A DNA stretch of 64,000 nucleotides from Lepisosteus oculatus (taxonomy: Eukaryota; Chordata; Actinopteri; Semionotiformes; Lepisosteidae), in NCBI RefSeq assembly GCF_040954835.1, contig NC_090703.1, forward strand, positions 12,767,001 to 12,831,000, in the 5' to 3' direction. The notes beneath the pieces were generated by a model. It saw only the letters and a program-made list of their open reading frames with translations. It was not told the DNA's origin and searched no databases. Positions 13,601 to 27,800 of this stretch are shown piece by piece. The translations under genes and the position numbers were made by a program. How positions within the stretch are numbered: position 1 is the first letter of the stretch; each line of letters opens with the position of its first letter.

Positions 13601-14645
13601 GCCCTCAAAGCCACTGCATGAGCGGAACACCCCTCACAAATCCACAATCAGCAAGCCAGTTCGAGACAAAAAAAGGCAAATGTGGAGGTAGCCAAGCCCT
13701 GCATTGTGTAAAAGCTAGTATTTTTTTTTCCTCCAAACCGCTGACAGTTGGGAATTAATCTGGCATGTTTACAGTCCTTCCAGTCTGTGATGCGCTTCAA
13801 GTTCTGCTGAACACCAAGTGCTTTCAATTCAGACGAAAAGGAGGAGCTGAAATTCCTTTCAAAATATCACTCAAGAGAAACTAATTCCTGGAGATTACTG
13901 GGAGATGAAAGATTTAATCCAAATATTTGATGCAAATTTAGTTTCCATATTAGCAAACTCACACGTGTAACAAATGTCTCTCTGGTTTTGTCTGCTGCAT
14001 GTTTCATTATGTTCTCCAGACATCTTCATGGAATTCACTAAACCTGATACTAAAGCAATTTACCGTTTCAAATACAGGATTAAGCTACATGGAGAACAAA
14101 GAATGATGGAGGGTATCAAGTTATCTAAATGCACAGTGTGAATGGGCCCAGTATGTACGTATTATGTTTACGCTGCACAACTTCATTAGCTAGCTGAACC
14201 ATTTATGTTTCTGAACAAAGGCAGAGGGTATACAGGGTCCTTATTATTTCCGTCCCTCGTCTTGTAAATCAATAACGAGTTTTGTTCTGCTGGGATAATG
14301 GTGCTTTCGAAGAAAAAAAAAACAGTTGCTGCTTAAAATTTGGCAAACATACAGAACATAAATCAGGGAAGTAGATAAACAATTCCGGTACTACCTTCTC
14401 AAATGTTTAAAGAAAGCCTGACATTTAAAGTATGAGTAAACGCTCAAACATTGAAGTCTAGTTTTAGAAATTTGAAATACCTTCCAGTAAGCAACGATGA
14501 AAAAACAGCAGTAGAAAGTTAGTCACCCTGGGAGTGTTAAAGGATACAATAAATTTAGTCAAACTCCTGAACAAAAATGTTGTGCAGAATTTAAGTTAAC
14601 AGTGCATCCTTACAGAGCTTTGTACTAGAAACATCACAGGGGTTA

Positions 14646-14950
14646 GGAGTTCCCAATTCCAGTCCTAGGAACCTCCATACCTGCAGGTTTTCATTGCAGC
14701 TGAGTTCTATACTTACAGTACATGACTCCTTAACTGAGCTAACAAATTGCCTGGTTAGAACCTCTGCAAGATTTCTTCTGTTCAAAGATTAGTGACACAT
14801 TAAGAAACAATGGCTAAGAGGCCTCCTACATGTTTAGCAACTAAAAGTTCAAACTAAATCTATAATTAGGTTAATTAAGGGCAGATTATCGAAGTGATCA
14901 AGTGGAACAAAAACCAGGTGGTTTCTGGGTCCCCAGGATGGGGAACTCCT
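14646..14950. mobile_element. Short interspersed element with inverted ends
   Basis: The left end reads ggagttcccaattccagtcc. The right end, read on the opposite strand, begins aggagttccccatcctgggg, so the roughly 305-bp unit has imperfect terminal inverted repeats. The internal phrase ctgcaggttttcattgcagc resembles a repeat seen in many fish genomes. No coding capacity is visible. It is probably a MITE-like nonautonomous element; I cannot name the family. Confidence 0.55.
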
Positions 14951-17900
14951 GTCATGGGCAGCCACAAGCACTCTGTATATAACAGTCTAGGAAGGTGCCC
15001 AGTCCTCCGAAATGAGAAAAACCTTATTCATTGAAACAAGAGTACAAGATCCAAAAACCACAATGAATAATAAACATGTGAGCAAAGTTTTAAACAGGAA
15101 GGGGCACTATGCCTAAAAATTCTTCACATCACAAACTAAGCCGGCAAAAACATCCTCTCCAGTGCGCATGTCACTTTTTCCTTAGAAAGAAACGGGCCTG
15201 AGGAAACTATGGCACTGAAGAAAAAAAGATACATGGTGGTGGACAATGGGGTGAAACTGCTAACATTACCTACTTGTAGTATTTAAATAAAAGGTTTTTA
15301 ATTTAGTTAGTAAACTCTTGCGTGTTGTACCATTCAATCAGTACTATAGCTGCATTCAAAGCAACCATCTATCAGGACTGCTCATTTTTTTTAAATAAAA
15401 GGCCCAACCGTTTATGTAATAAACTGCAGACCAGAGAGCCTCTTCCAGCGGATTCAGCCCTACTTTTGGATCAAATTCTGTTCCCCATTCTCCAACAGAA
15501 ACGGCTCTCCTGAGCGAGCAAGCACGTGTCAAAGAATGCCGCAGTTTACAGCAGGGTGGAACACGAAAGGGTACAGTAACTGCAACGACTTTTCAATAAC
15601 CCGCACACTCACACAAAGCAGAAGCACCAAGTAGTTTAGCATGTCGATTTGAACTAGGAATCCAGTACTCTAAGTCCTTACTCCTTAAAATAAAAGTTGG
15701 AATCAGTTATGAAATTGGTGACCTCAGTGCTTATGTAATTCTAACAATCAAACCGTATCGTCTCTAAAAATTAATTTCTGAATACTATTCGTTCATGCAT
15801 GCTTGTTTGTTTTAATTCACAATACCAGTTTATGCACCGGAGGAAAATTTGAGTTATTGTTTCCAGTCTATTCAAATTCTGCTTGTGAAACCCTTACACA
15901 GATGAAATTCAAACTGCCACCCAAAGCTATTCCACTTATTTACAAAAGACAATGAAGACTAAACTGTGACTGGTATACTGAACTGAATGTTTGTTTACAA
16001 CACTTTTCTAAAACATTTTTGCATGAGGGAAAACACTGGAATGCAGTAAAGAAAATGTAATAAAAGTAAGGTTCAGCTCATTTTATTTAATCTATTGAAT
16101 AGTTCAACTACTTTTTACAAGGTTGACTGTGTAAGCTACAAACTACTTCCATTTATCTAAATAATCAGAAAAACGTGTATCTGTGCGATCGTTTCCACAA
16201 ACCATCAAAGTTTTTTATGCAATTAACCACAATGCAGCAGTACCGTCCTCAACTTAATTCAAATGAACACAGACATGCATAGAAAGATGAAAAGCATTTA
16301 ACACTGCTTTTTACTTCAGATTTCTGAGCCTTTTTCAAATTGATATTGTCAGAGCTCCCACTTTCACATATACTCATAACCGAAACACTTGTAATACAAA
16401 CATATTACATCTTCATATATACTAATAAACCATAAGTACACTTCTAAACCAAATCTTTTCCACAAAATCTGTGCACTCCATTTTCCTGTACCTTATAATT
16501 CAGTTGAGCCAGTGAGGAAGGAGGCTTTGAAACAATCGCAGACAGCCCAAAATGCATTGATGAGGCCCTCTAACTGCCTCAAGGGCCACATACCCCCCAA
16601 CCAAGGAATTAACACAAAAGTGGAAAATCAAAAGGATCCTTTCTTAAAGAAACTGTTCTAGCATTATTAAACCGAACAGTGCAGTTTATATAGGAGTACT
16701 TTTGAGGCTACAATCTACATCTCCAAGGTGCACATACAGTCCTCAGCCCTGTGGCTGCCCGCCACTCTACTGGAAACAATTACGATGATTGTTCTCTGCT
16801 ACACACCTGAGGAAACAGCTACGGCTCTGGTACGAACGCCGTCGGAGTGCAGCACGTGTGCAACAACTCACCGCCAAGCAGGGTGGAGCGTGGAAGGAGC
16901 TACAGGTTTGCGTTGTTCCCTGTAGGGGGCAGCTCGGCGGGAACTCATGATATAATCACATTTCCTCAAGGCTGTGGGCTCCTCCCCCCAGCACAGACTG
17001 CACGGTGTTGCTCAGACTGGCCACGGGTGACCTCCTCCTTCACGCAAACCCCACACTGCACAAGAAATACAAACAAACAAACGTTACAACAGCGCTCCGA
17101 GCTCTCTGAATGGCCCAAACTCTGGACAAGGTCTAGGGAATACCATATTTTTTGTACACCGTGACAACATATTTCGAATCACACCTTACCGCACTTTGTG
17201 CCAGTGAGATGATCAAGGGCCAGGAAAAATAAACATGTACTAGAATGATTTCTTCTGTAGTCATTTTTATTTAAACATTTCCAATTGGAAAAATTATTCC
17301 CCAGGTTTTCTGGCCTAATACCTTTGAGACAACAAATCGAATATCCACTGAATATTTCGTCATAAGTACACATCTCTGGTTTCCTTTTTTCACCTCCTTT
17401 ATTCCCATTTTTAGATTATTGTTGAATTTACACAATCTGTTTAGGTACCAAGTCTGTCACGCTATGATGGTTGTTCACATTTGCTCATTATAGTATATGG
17501 TACCATGTAGATTCTTATTTTTTTCTGAAAAACCAATAAACAAATTGAACATAAAGCTTCTTAAGGAATTAAAGAACATGCTATAGCACATGGATGAGGT
17601 TTGGAATAATGCAGTCCAATACCTTTCTGATGGACCTGACAACAGATTCTCCCAGTTATGCATTAAATAAAGCACCTTCTTCACATTTCTGAAGACAACT
17701 GCAATACCACGAGGTCTATAAACACATCGTTCCCCTAAAACCTCAGAATAACAGAACACTACTTCAGTTTTCTCTGAACAGTTCCTTGAGCAAAAACCTT
17801 TAAGTACTGTTTTCCTTATAGTTTGCATTTCAATTTTAATTGTTTTCATTCAGCGGGAAACAAAAAGGAGTTCCAAAACCCACAGAACTTTAAACTAAAA

Positions 17901-18289
17901 TAATACTCCATTTATGTTGCTTCCATTCAACACGGGCCAACTCTTGCCAAATCAGTTTCAGAGCCTCTATAATCCGTTATAAAACACAATAAAAAAACCC
18001 CACCAATTCCCTGGACTGCTGCAGGCAACAGTTTGAACTGATTATAGTCTACAATACTCTGCCTTTTCCAGATCTCTCACATATTCACCAAAGAAACCCC
18101 GTTATAAAAAATAAGTGAGAAACATGAGGTACAGTTTGTGCACGTACATACTTCAATAGCAAAAGTTTGCCAGCCTTGCAAATGCCACTTATTTAAAAAA
18201 AGATCAGATTACAGATCCCCAAAAAATGCTGAATGCATACAGCCTTTCGCCAGAAAAAGGCTAAAATAAGGAGCTCTCGTGTTCTCTTG

Positions 18290-18312
18290 CTCTCTCGCTC
18301 TCTCTCTCTCTG
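18290..18312. repeat. (CT)n microsatellite
   Basis: A short CT-dinucleotide run (with one gctc interruption) lies within the probable FBXO34 intron. Confidence 0.7.
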
Positions 18313-21300
18313 GAGAACAAGGCACTAGTTTGTTTTCAAAGCAGCATGTCAGCCATGAAGACAAGATAAGCTCAAACAAAAGCAGGTTTTGGAACTGTAG
18401 CCAACAAAGTCCGAAAAGGTTACTTTCCATCCGCCCTGCCCTCACAAAAAACACATTCAGCCCAGCGGATGCAACGCTACACACACTCAGACAGTGTCAA
18501 ACCCCTGCCGAACGGATGACATGGCACAGAAGGCTGCTTGGCAAGAACAAACGGGTGAATAGAGGGCTTCGTAATTGCTTTCTTTTTCAACTGGCAGCCA
18601 ACGCTGCCTACCGATGCCCTACGCCCCGCCTGCGTTAGGTTGGCACAGCCTCCTCTGGAGAAACTGTCTGGCTCTATCTTAATTGACCTCAAAGTTACAG
18701 AAGATCAAGATCCCTGACATTACTGATTTCTCCCTACACCTTCTTACTTCCTCATTCCAGTCCAGAGGTGATTCCCTCGTTTCGGCACAAAAGGTCCACT
18801 GTTTCAGCCTCTGGAGCTCCAGTCCTTGGATCTTAAAACTCTGCTCCTGCTCTGTGCAGTGTAACCAGTGCAACAAACACCTTGGCTGCTCACCTAAACA
18901 GCTGCTGCGCTACAGGCAAGCTGGCTTAGCTCTTCTGCTGACAGATCCTGCAAAAAAAAATACGAAAAAAAAAGTTCATGCAGCCAATGGGAAGTGAATG
19001 TCGATTCACATGCCTATATATGGCTGAGATAATCAATACTTCTGGTGTGCTGGTGAAGCACTTTCCCAAGACGTTGATTATAAAAGTTAGTAACTCCTCC
19101 CACAGCTTACTATACAAAAACACGAATATAGCGGAGTCCAGACAGAACCCTGTGACTCAGCAATGACAATGTACAGCTCCAGCAGACACACTATGAGCCA
19201 GGGCTTCCCAAACTGTTGCCCAGACACACAGGTGAGACCGTCTCAAGGCACCAGAGAACCACGGAATCAGAAGAGATGATGTGGATCAGAAAATGTGTGT
19301 TGCACCTCCCAGCACTGAACCCACACATTACGGATACATGTCCTGAAACACGTTCACAGTCTATGCATTACAATTCTAGTGAAGAAAAGTGGAAAAAAAA
19401 CATTTTCCTTTACAACTGTAGTCTGTTTTAGTCTGAAATGTTATTTCTTGCAATATTAGTGCCAATTATTTTTAAATCATTTGGCATGCAGCTGAAAAGA
19501 CTTGGAAAGCAGAACTATAAGCCCCAGAATCTGAAAAGCTTTACAAGCTCACAAAGTTATGCAATGCACTGTCCTTCCACTGCTCTGCTATTCCTCTACT
19601 TTAATTAGCCGGCACCCAGAGATTACCCTGATAGATACGAAAACTTTCACTGGAGGGCTAATGCACAGAAGGGAGGTTTTCTTTGGATATAGAAAGTTAT
19701 GTAAGAAAGTTTGCACCATGCTTTAAAAATAATTGTTTTTAAGGTTGTCTGTGCCTCAAAATGGCTATACACTACAACTGTTACTCAACAGTAAGTCACA
19801 GCAGTCCACCTCCTCTTATACAACTTGAACACGCGACAAACCAGAGAAGTAAAGATTCTTCTTAAACATCTGCTTAGGGAAAAACAACTGACATGACCGT
19901 ACAGATGTAATTACCTGGTACAGCTACAAGGTCAAGAAAATAATCAGTCACTAATGACCTTCCTTCAGAATCCCAGTTGTTCCGTATTTGCATGCTACCA
20001 GGTCTTGAGGTCCCTCTTCACGAATTCAGGTCAATTTAACCTGTAATGGAAAGTAACAGAAATGGCCAACAGTTAACAATGGATACAGCAGAGATTGTTT
20101 AAAGGGAAAAGCAAATCTCACTCTTTTGTATGACGGATCAGATATGCACTTTTAGGGCAACATTCTCAAGAACTGCTATTCAGGATGTTTTTGACTTGGC
20201 TACTCTTTTGCATATTTACAGAGGAACAATTTATTAATTACCCCCTTCCACTGTTCTCAAATACAGAACCTCCAACAGCTTTTTACCACTGCAGTTGAGA
20301 AGGAGTTTATAATTCACTTTCATTATTAAGTCACTGTAAGACGTTCACGCACAGTTTGGTTTAAAAGTTTACCAGAAACACCACCACCTTCACAAAATGA
20401 AACGGAACACCCCATCCAAATACAATACCAGTAAAAATCAGTCCTTTTGTTATACTGCAGCAACCCTGCATGTTAGGTGTAGGATTTATCTCCTCAAAAC
20501 ATTTCACAAGTAACAACCCAATCAAAATCCACACCATCCTGGAGAAAGCTTGCTCTTTCAGAAAACAGGGTGCTGTAAATAAACAACTAATCTGAAGAAC
20601 CCTACCATTACTTCACTTGGATACCCTGGCTAAACATCAGTAACCAAAACAACAAGGAGCAAAAGGGATATGAAGAAAGATTAACACACACTGCACTCAG
20701 GACTCTGAAACCACACCCTTACAATAACAATACTGAGCAAGAAACATAAAACAGGACTATAAGGTTATTAATGCCAATGCATGATTTCAAAATGATTCAA
20801 GCAGTTGCACAGTGAATTTTCAATGTTTTAGTAACTTGGAAGAGGAAAGCTGTTAGATATGCCAAGTCCAAATAAGATGTTTCTGCTTCCGCTGCTAAAT
20901 CACTATAGGACCTTAAAGGGAGTGCAGGTCATGCTACCCAGGGTTTGAACTCCTCTTCCAATGGAGCAGAGCAGCCCTTTCCACTGGGTTTAGCACAGGA
21001 TATTGTCTTTTTTTAAAGAAACGTCCATATCACAACCAGAATCTGAAAGCCGTATACTTTAGGTATTTCTGATGTTTCTTTTTTGTCTATTAATCACCGT
21101 TACCCATTAACATTAATAAAACAAACCCTCACATCCTCCCAAGAGAAATCTTTCGCCCGGCTCAGCTTCTTCAAACAGCATGAAACTTCAAGAAGTGTAT
21201 AAAGTGAGCTCAGTACCTTTAAACTGCAGTGTAGCAGAGCTCAAATTTTATAACATTCATCCATCAAAACCTTCACAATGATGTAAACCTCATCACACAC

Positions 21301-24300
21301 AGTCATGTTCTACCTGAAACAAAAACATTTTTCCAAGAAGTATTTCAAATACCACGCTTTCAGTCATTCCTAAATCCTTGGCTGTCCAAGCTCTTCTGAG
21401 GAGTGACTTTATACACGATTCAAAATCAAACCTGTAATTTAACTATACTCTAAAACCTACTCGGTAATTTAAAGCATTGTAGGACGACTGTGGAACACAG
21501 GCAGATAATTATGAAAATGCCGCAGCTGCTCAGACTGAATAATTAAATCTAAATAATTTGGCCTTTTAGCCATTCCCTTAAAAAGTGCTGCATTACACCC
21601 ACATCAATCACAGTTTTAGAGAATTAAATCCTGGCTTGTCTAAACACATTCAAGAAATGAACCACAGTTTTTAAATCTCAAAGACATTATTAATAAAATG
21701 TACTTATGTGGCCGCATGCACAATTAAGGTACGCAGCCGATAATACCAATAAAAAAAGTTTTTTTTTCCCCCCAAATCCATCGGAAGCCCTGCTGCACTT
21801 TTTCATGCTATTCTACGCAATAGAGAAGCGAGGTCCTCAGTAACACTGTAATACTCAAAACTTTCACACACACATATTCAACAAGCCCTGCCTTTTAAAA
21901 ATATTTTCTATTTTTTAACAATGAGTAGGAAAAAATAATTTTATGCTAAGACTGTGCCTCAGTCACAATGTAAAAATGTAACACCTACACATTTTTCAAA
22001 GCCTCCAAAGGAAAGTAACAAATGGTCTCTGCCTGAAGCTGCTGTTCGCCTCCGTGCACTGAATGCTCGGCTCACAAAGCTGATGCCTTGACTGCAAGCC
22101 AGGATTAGCAGCCACAGGTCAATAAGCAAGTCTTCTGTTCAACCCATGCTGTTCGGTCACGAAAACTGAACACTGACACTACACAGAATGCCGTGGGTCA
22201 AGCCTTTGAAATGGTGAACCTGTTAAATTATGTCAAATGGAAAAATGTTTGTTTTCTAAAACTGGTTCAACCAGGACACACCTTGTACAAACTAATTGGA
22301 TAAAGCCATCATTTTTCCAGCCTATTCCCTTTTCAGTTGGTTGCCATTCTGCTCTTTTTAAAGAGTCTCCCTGTTCACTTACTTAACATTAGGAGACAAT
22401 CCAGCGAGAGACTGGTTAAATATTTTGCAACCAGACCTCAAAAATGACTCCTTGTAATACTAAGGGAGCAAGGCACACATTCTAGCTTCATCCCATATTA
22501 TTCAAGTACACTTTGTTTACCTTTCATCATTGCCTTAGCATCTGCAAATCAAAAGATTTCCATCGCAATGAATAAACGAGATAAAAGTCTTAGAACTGAT
22601 TTCTTTCAAACCAAAAAAACCAAAACCAAACACTTAACTGGAAACACAAAAACACCCTGAAACTTCTAGTAGTACACACCCATGAGCAAAGTGCACTTTC
22701 CTTGCTACTACAAAGCAGACCGGTGGTTAGCACACACCTCAAAGATAGGGACAGTTCACATCAGAGGTGTACTGAAAATGCAAGATAAGGATAACCCGAG
22801 GAAAGATTCATGACTGACTGTCCCCTCCATGACACTGGGCTGCTACAATGACAGAAGTATTTTTTTGTTTTACATAAACAGGTACCTGAATTTGGAAAGG
22901 TCCTACGAGGTACCAAAAACATCCCAAAATGTCCATTTATTCGAACATATTCTAACTTAAGTAATTTGCCATTTCCTTTTGAAACAAATATAGTTTTTTA
23001 TTTCCAGATACAAACAAAAACAGCAACAGAACCATCTCCGTCTCTTTTCTAGGATAATCTCTTTTCCATCACGACCTCCTCAGCACCTGGGACATTTTCC
23101 CTGGTCACCTGGTGAGCAAGGAGTCCTTCCAAAGCAAAGCAACACCATCGCGATCAAGGACCAATGCACTACAGTCCCAAACAGTTCCTCACCAGCAGGG
23201 CTCACACACCTCAGACAGCCATCTTCCCTCGCTGAGCACTCCTCTGCAGAACAGGTTGCGCTTTTTTTTTTTTAAACAACAGCATTTATCTACTTCAGGA
23301 AAAAATCTGTGAACTGGAAAAATGGTTGATCTCTGGGAGTGGAAAAATGTAAGCAGGCAGATCTCAGTGGTGCTTTTAACAGCACATTACACCCATAACA
23401 GCTGCTACAGCAGAGTGTGGATGGCTTAGGCTGTGCATTTGAGGGCCGACGCCCACCTTAGTCACGCCAGTGATGAGATCAGCCCATTTTCTCTTTTTTT
23501 TTCTGAAACAAAAACACTCAACTGCAGTTAAACAGCAATGTGGGAAACACAGAACCTGGGCTGCAGACAAGCCCAAGTCAATCATTAACCACATTTCTCT
23601 CTGCATGTGTAAAACGAAAGTCCATGACATTTAAAACTTCCTGTGAGGCAAAACACCAGTATTGGATGTGGCACCTTGGTGAATTTGGACCTGCCTGAAG
23701 GGGACTGGAAAATATGACTGATGATTAAGCAAACAAGACTAACAACTTTGGACATATCGTAAAGCACCATGGATAAGGTGGGGAGGGAGCCATCGGAGAA
23801 AACTAAACTAACATAAAAATTCCTTTACTTCTCTAGGGGAAGCAAGGGAACATGTTAACACATCACAATCAGCAGGCCTGTGCTCTGTGGGTGACAGGTA
23901 ATGTATTTTTCAGGAAAACTCTGACAAAAGGGAAGCCATAAAAATGCACTTTCCATTTTTACTGAATGCATAAAGATAGCAAGACATCCTGTAATGTCTT
24001 CCAAAGTCATGGCTTAATTGCAGCCTGACTCACTCAGAATCCATTGTATTCCATGATGTTTAAGAAGGGATTTTTTTTCCTGCTCTTCAGCTATTCAACA
24101 CAAGCAATGACACATAAGAGTTTTTCCCCTTCACTTACATTCGGTCAAAGACTTAAAGCACTGCAGTGACAAATTCATGAAGATTTTGCATAACAACTAC
24201 TTAGAATAAGACATTTACTCGAGCATACTAAATACAGATGAAATCCAAATAAAAGGATGTGTTAATGTACATATGCTTATTAATAAAAAAAGGAAAAACA

Positions 24301-25137
24301 GGCGTGGACTAAAACAATATAATATATTAGCTGTTAAACTTCCCTGGGATATTTGGCGACAGAAATATTCACAGCACCATAAACTAAAACTTGACCTGTC
24401 AAATAAGAAATAAAACACACATGCCCTTAACTTCAAATAAGGGAGGGGTCAAACTGGCAAATGTATTTAACCATCAAATAACGTTGCAGATAAATTGAGA
24501 AAGTACAAAACCCGTCCCCGATTCATCATTTAGAATCTACAAGCCAACAGCTTTTGCCACCGTCTCCCATTATATCTGACACACTCCTCTTTAACAACTC
24601 AACACATTAAGATAATCGAGATGCACCGAGATGCCTCTCAATCAATATTAATGACATGATCCAGAAAGCAGAGGAAAGTCCACCTCTATTTTGAAATGAA
24701 ATGGCTTTACTCCATGGTCACATTATACAGGTACTCATGTTTCAGCTTAGAGTCCAGTCAGTCTCTCTCCTCAGTGGTGGAGCAAACTACCCACAGTAAT
24801 CAGAAAAGCTCGGTCTCGGCCCAACTTCACATGGTCAGGAGCAGACCTCACCCGTGTCTCAGATCCTAATCTCAATCTCCAGTGTTTCCGATTCCCAGGC
24901 TAGGCTGGCAATGGAAATTGTTTGTAGCTCCTGTCCGCTACCTGGGCCATGAGGTTGCATTCATTGCTTCTTGGTGTCCACAATCCGTGTATACAGATTT
25001 AAAGCTTTCCATTTCATTTATCCCAATTCTGCCCTTGCATCACACTTCCAGCTTAATTTGGTATTTTATTAACTTACATGATTGATGATTACGCACATGA
25101 TTGATACCCAACAGAGTGGACACAAATCTATACAATG

Positions 25138-25275
25138 TAACAAGTAATAGGTTTATTCCATGCTGAAAAAAAGCAGGAAGAAAACGCAACGTTTTGGCCG
25201 TGGAGCCTTCTTCAGGTGTGAACAATATAATATAACCTGAACCTCTCACCTGAAGAAGGCTCCACGGGTAACCTT
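25138..25275. mobile_element. Diverged copy of a foldback element
   Basis: The left part (caagtaataggtttattcc, then tgctgaaa and aacgttttggccgt) matches the left arm of the foldback at 54592-54755. A second, inverted segment (cctgaagaaggctccacg) follows after about 40 bp, but the outer part of the right arm is missing. It is therefore a truncated member of the same interspersed family. Confidence 0.65.
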
Positions 25276-26980
25276 TGCAGCCTACCCATGCTGACACAGC
25301 TCCCCACCTGAACTTATACAATGTAGTTCATTCACCCTGGATAAAGGTGTCCGCTAAACAAATAATACACACCGTTAAAGCAGAAAACACATTGTGACTT
25401 TCACTGTAAAGTCCTTTAAATCAGGACGTGCCCGATTTTACCACCACCACAACGGAGGTGTACCCCAGAACTGTCAGTCACCACAATAATTCCTGAAGGC
25501 CTTGCGGAGCTCTCTCTCATATTCTTTAACAGCCTGCTGCAAGCTCCAACCACACAAGGCAATCATAAACATTTCTGCAAAATCTGTCCCTTTAAATTAT
25601 TACACTGCGTTAAAGTGAAATACTGCAGTTCTTCAAATCAGCATGTACCTACATATTTTGTTTACTGTTTCTTAATTCAGTTCTGACATACAGGGTCAAG
25701 ATTTCAAAGCAATTCCAAAGTCCAATGCCAATTATACTCGGCAAGAAATACAAAAATACCCACCTGTAAAGAACAGCTCAGTTCTTTACATCACAACAGA
25801 CCTCACATTTAAAATACTCATCTCCAGCTGCACATAGACTAACACTATAAAAACTAGTGCCTGTTTTCAGAGCACATGTGGTGTATCTTTTTTTATACAA
25901 AAAAAAGTGTAGCACTGCTGTTTGTTCTCAGATGTGACATCAACAAGCTTTAACCTGCATGTCTGAGAACAACAATTCCTTTAAACAAAATGGCCAAATC
26001 CTCAAATGTATATATCATCCTGTAAAAGTAGACACTTCGCTTCAAGGCTGTGGCCCAGGAAAGCACCAAATCTACGCAGAGGCAACCTAAAGTCTGAAAC
26101 TTGTAATGGGAACATGAAACAAGCGAAAATTAGTCTAAGCTCAAAGACGAAAGTTTATTTTCAAAAACATACTTACAACGCAGTATCCGACAGTGTCTGG
26201 AAATCTGCCTACTGTAGTTATTTTGCTTTTTTCAAGACAAAAAAAAGTGGGAAACGGGAAATTGTTTTGACACAGCCACCATCATGATAGCAGTTTACAC
26301 GCAGAACTCCAGGGAATAACCGGTACCTGACAGGGTGCAGATGGCTCAAGTTAAAACAAGCTGGCAAAACCGCCCGGGTCTTCTCCAAAAACTGCAAGTC
26401 TACCCTCCACTATACTTACAAACATTTTCAAGGTGGAAAAGAGAAATATACATGAGTGTATACCTTCCCTCCCAACGCACATAAACTTCAAAACCCATTA
26501 CAGACTATACTGCTTCGAAAACCACTCAAATGAATTTGCCTTAGGTTTACAGAACACTCGAACCAAAACCACTTAATCGTTGCATGCTACCTTCTAAATA
26601 AAGCCAAAATACGGCTTGAAGGATTTAAAAGAAATTCCCCTAAACAACTGTTTCCAATATAGAGACGGTTAAAGGGAAGTGGTTAAATATTTTAAAAAGT
26701 CCACATTGTTTTGAGCAAAAAAATACTGAAATTAAAACTAGTCGCACTTTGCTCGAACTGCAAACTGATTTGCACGCAACTGCGGCAGTCGAACTTGCCC
26801 GCATATAAATTAAAAATAAAGTACCTTTCGTGTAGCACACGCTTTTTGGATGGGAAGATGCACATTTTCTCTGCATGAATGCCAATGCTTTCTGAAACCC
26901 GTAAGCCCGACATTTTCACTCAAGAGCATGTCGAATCATGCACAGATCTCCGGAACTGGTCTTTAATTTCAAACCTTAAA

Positions 26981-27800
26981 CCTGAACCTACCTACTGTAC
27001 GTCCACTTAAAACTCTCGGGGCTGCAATTAAAGGCCTCTAAGACGTACAAGTCGCTCGCGAAACGAGATTCCAGCTAGAATTTGAAAACAGTTTTCGGCA
27101 GGAGAAGATGAAAAACACACACCGACAGTAAATGAAAACTGCAATTCATTGGCCAACGTCGCCTTAATTTAGTTCAGAAAAACAGGAATCTTAGTTGAAC
27201 TGCGCCGCCGTGGCCAGAGAACTTTGGATTTACCCCTGTCGAGCACTTCATAAGACGGATCCATTAATTAATGATTGACGCGGTATAACCGAACGCGGTA
27301 TTTTTTTTCTAAAAATAAACACACCCGTAAATTAAACATAAAAAATTGAAAAGAACTAAACAGCATTCCTCACCAAACCACCGGAACAAGCTGACCTGCG
27401 CAGAAACTCGGAAATAAATGTTACACTGTGGCACTCGCAGAAATCATCCTGCCTAGAGCAGCGCCGTTCTCTGTAAGCCTCTTTCGCGTTAGCGCAATTT
27501 TTTTTTATTGCAATCACTAGTATTTGAATGCAAAACAAGACCCCGCATCTACTGTTTCCTGTGCCGTTTTTTTTCACATATGCGCCCAGCCTGCCCGAGT
27601 CAAACCTCTGTATGCAGAGCGGGAGGGGGGGACGTCTCCCGTGTGATATAGCGCGCTGCGTCCTGACGTGCTTCTTCGACAAGAAGCGCACGCACGAACG
27701 TGCAAGTGCAAAGTCCAGTACTGTATTGTCATAAATAAGGACACACATTGTTAAAGGTACATACGGGGTCATGATTAAGGCGCACGTTGGTAGATTACCA
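26981..27800 (-). promoter_or_regulatory. CpG-enriched region, candidate FBXO34 promoter and first exon
   Basis: CpG dinucleotides are clearly denser here than in the flanks, for example gtcgctcgcgaaacg, ctgcgccgccg and gacgcggtataaccgaacgcgg. The segment lies upstream of FBXO34 and before the next gene. A plausible minus-strand donor (AGTAG/GTAGGT) occurs near 26990. No known 5'UTR sequence is recognisable, so this rests on base composition and position. Confidence 0.35.

Larger units (their letters stand above)
10702..26980 (-). other. Gene-free region, probably FBXO34 intron 1
   Basis: No exon of a known family is visible in about 16 kb. FBXO34 coding begins right after an acceptor at 10702, so at least one 5' exon must lie upstream on the minus strand, and this region is the likely intron. 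It is AT-rich with relatively few recognisable repeats. Those I could see are the inverted-repeat element at 14646-14950, a CT microsatellite near 18290-18312, a C-run near 12570 and a foldback-family fragment at 25138-25275. The many short ORFs look random. Confidence 0.55.
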
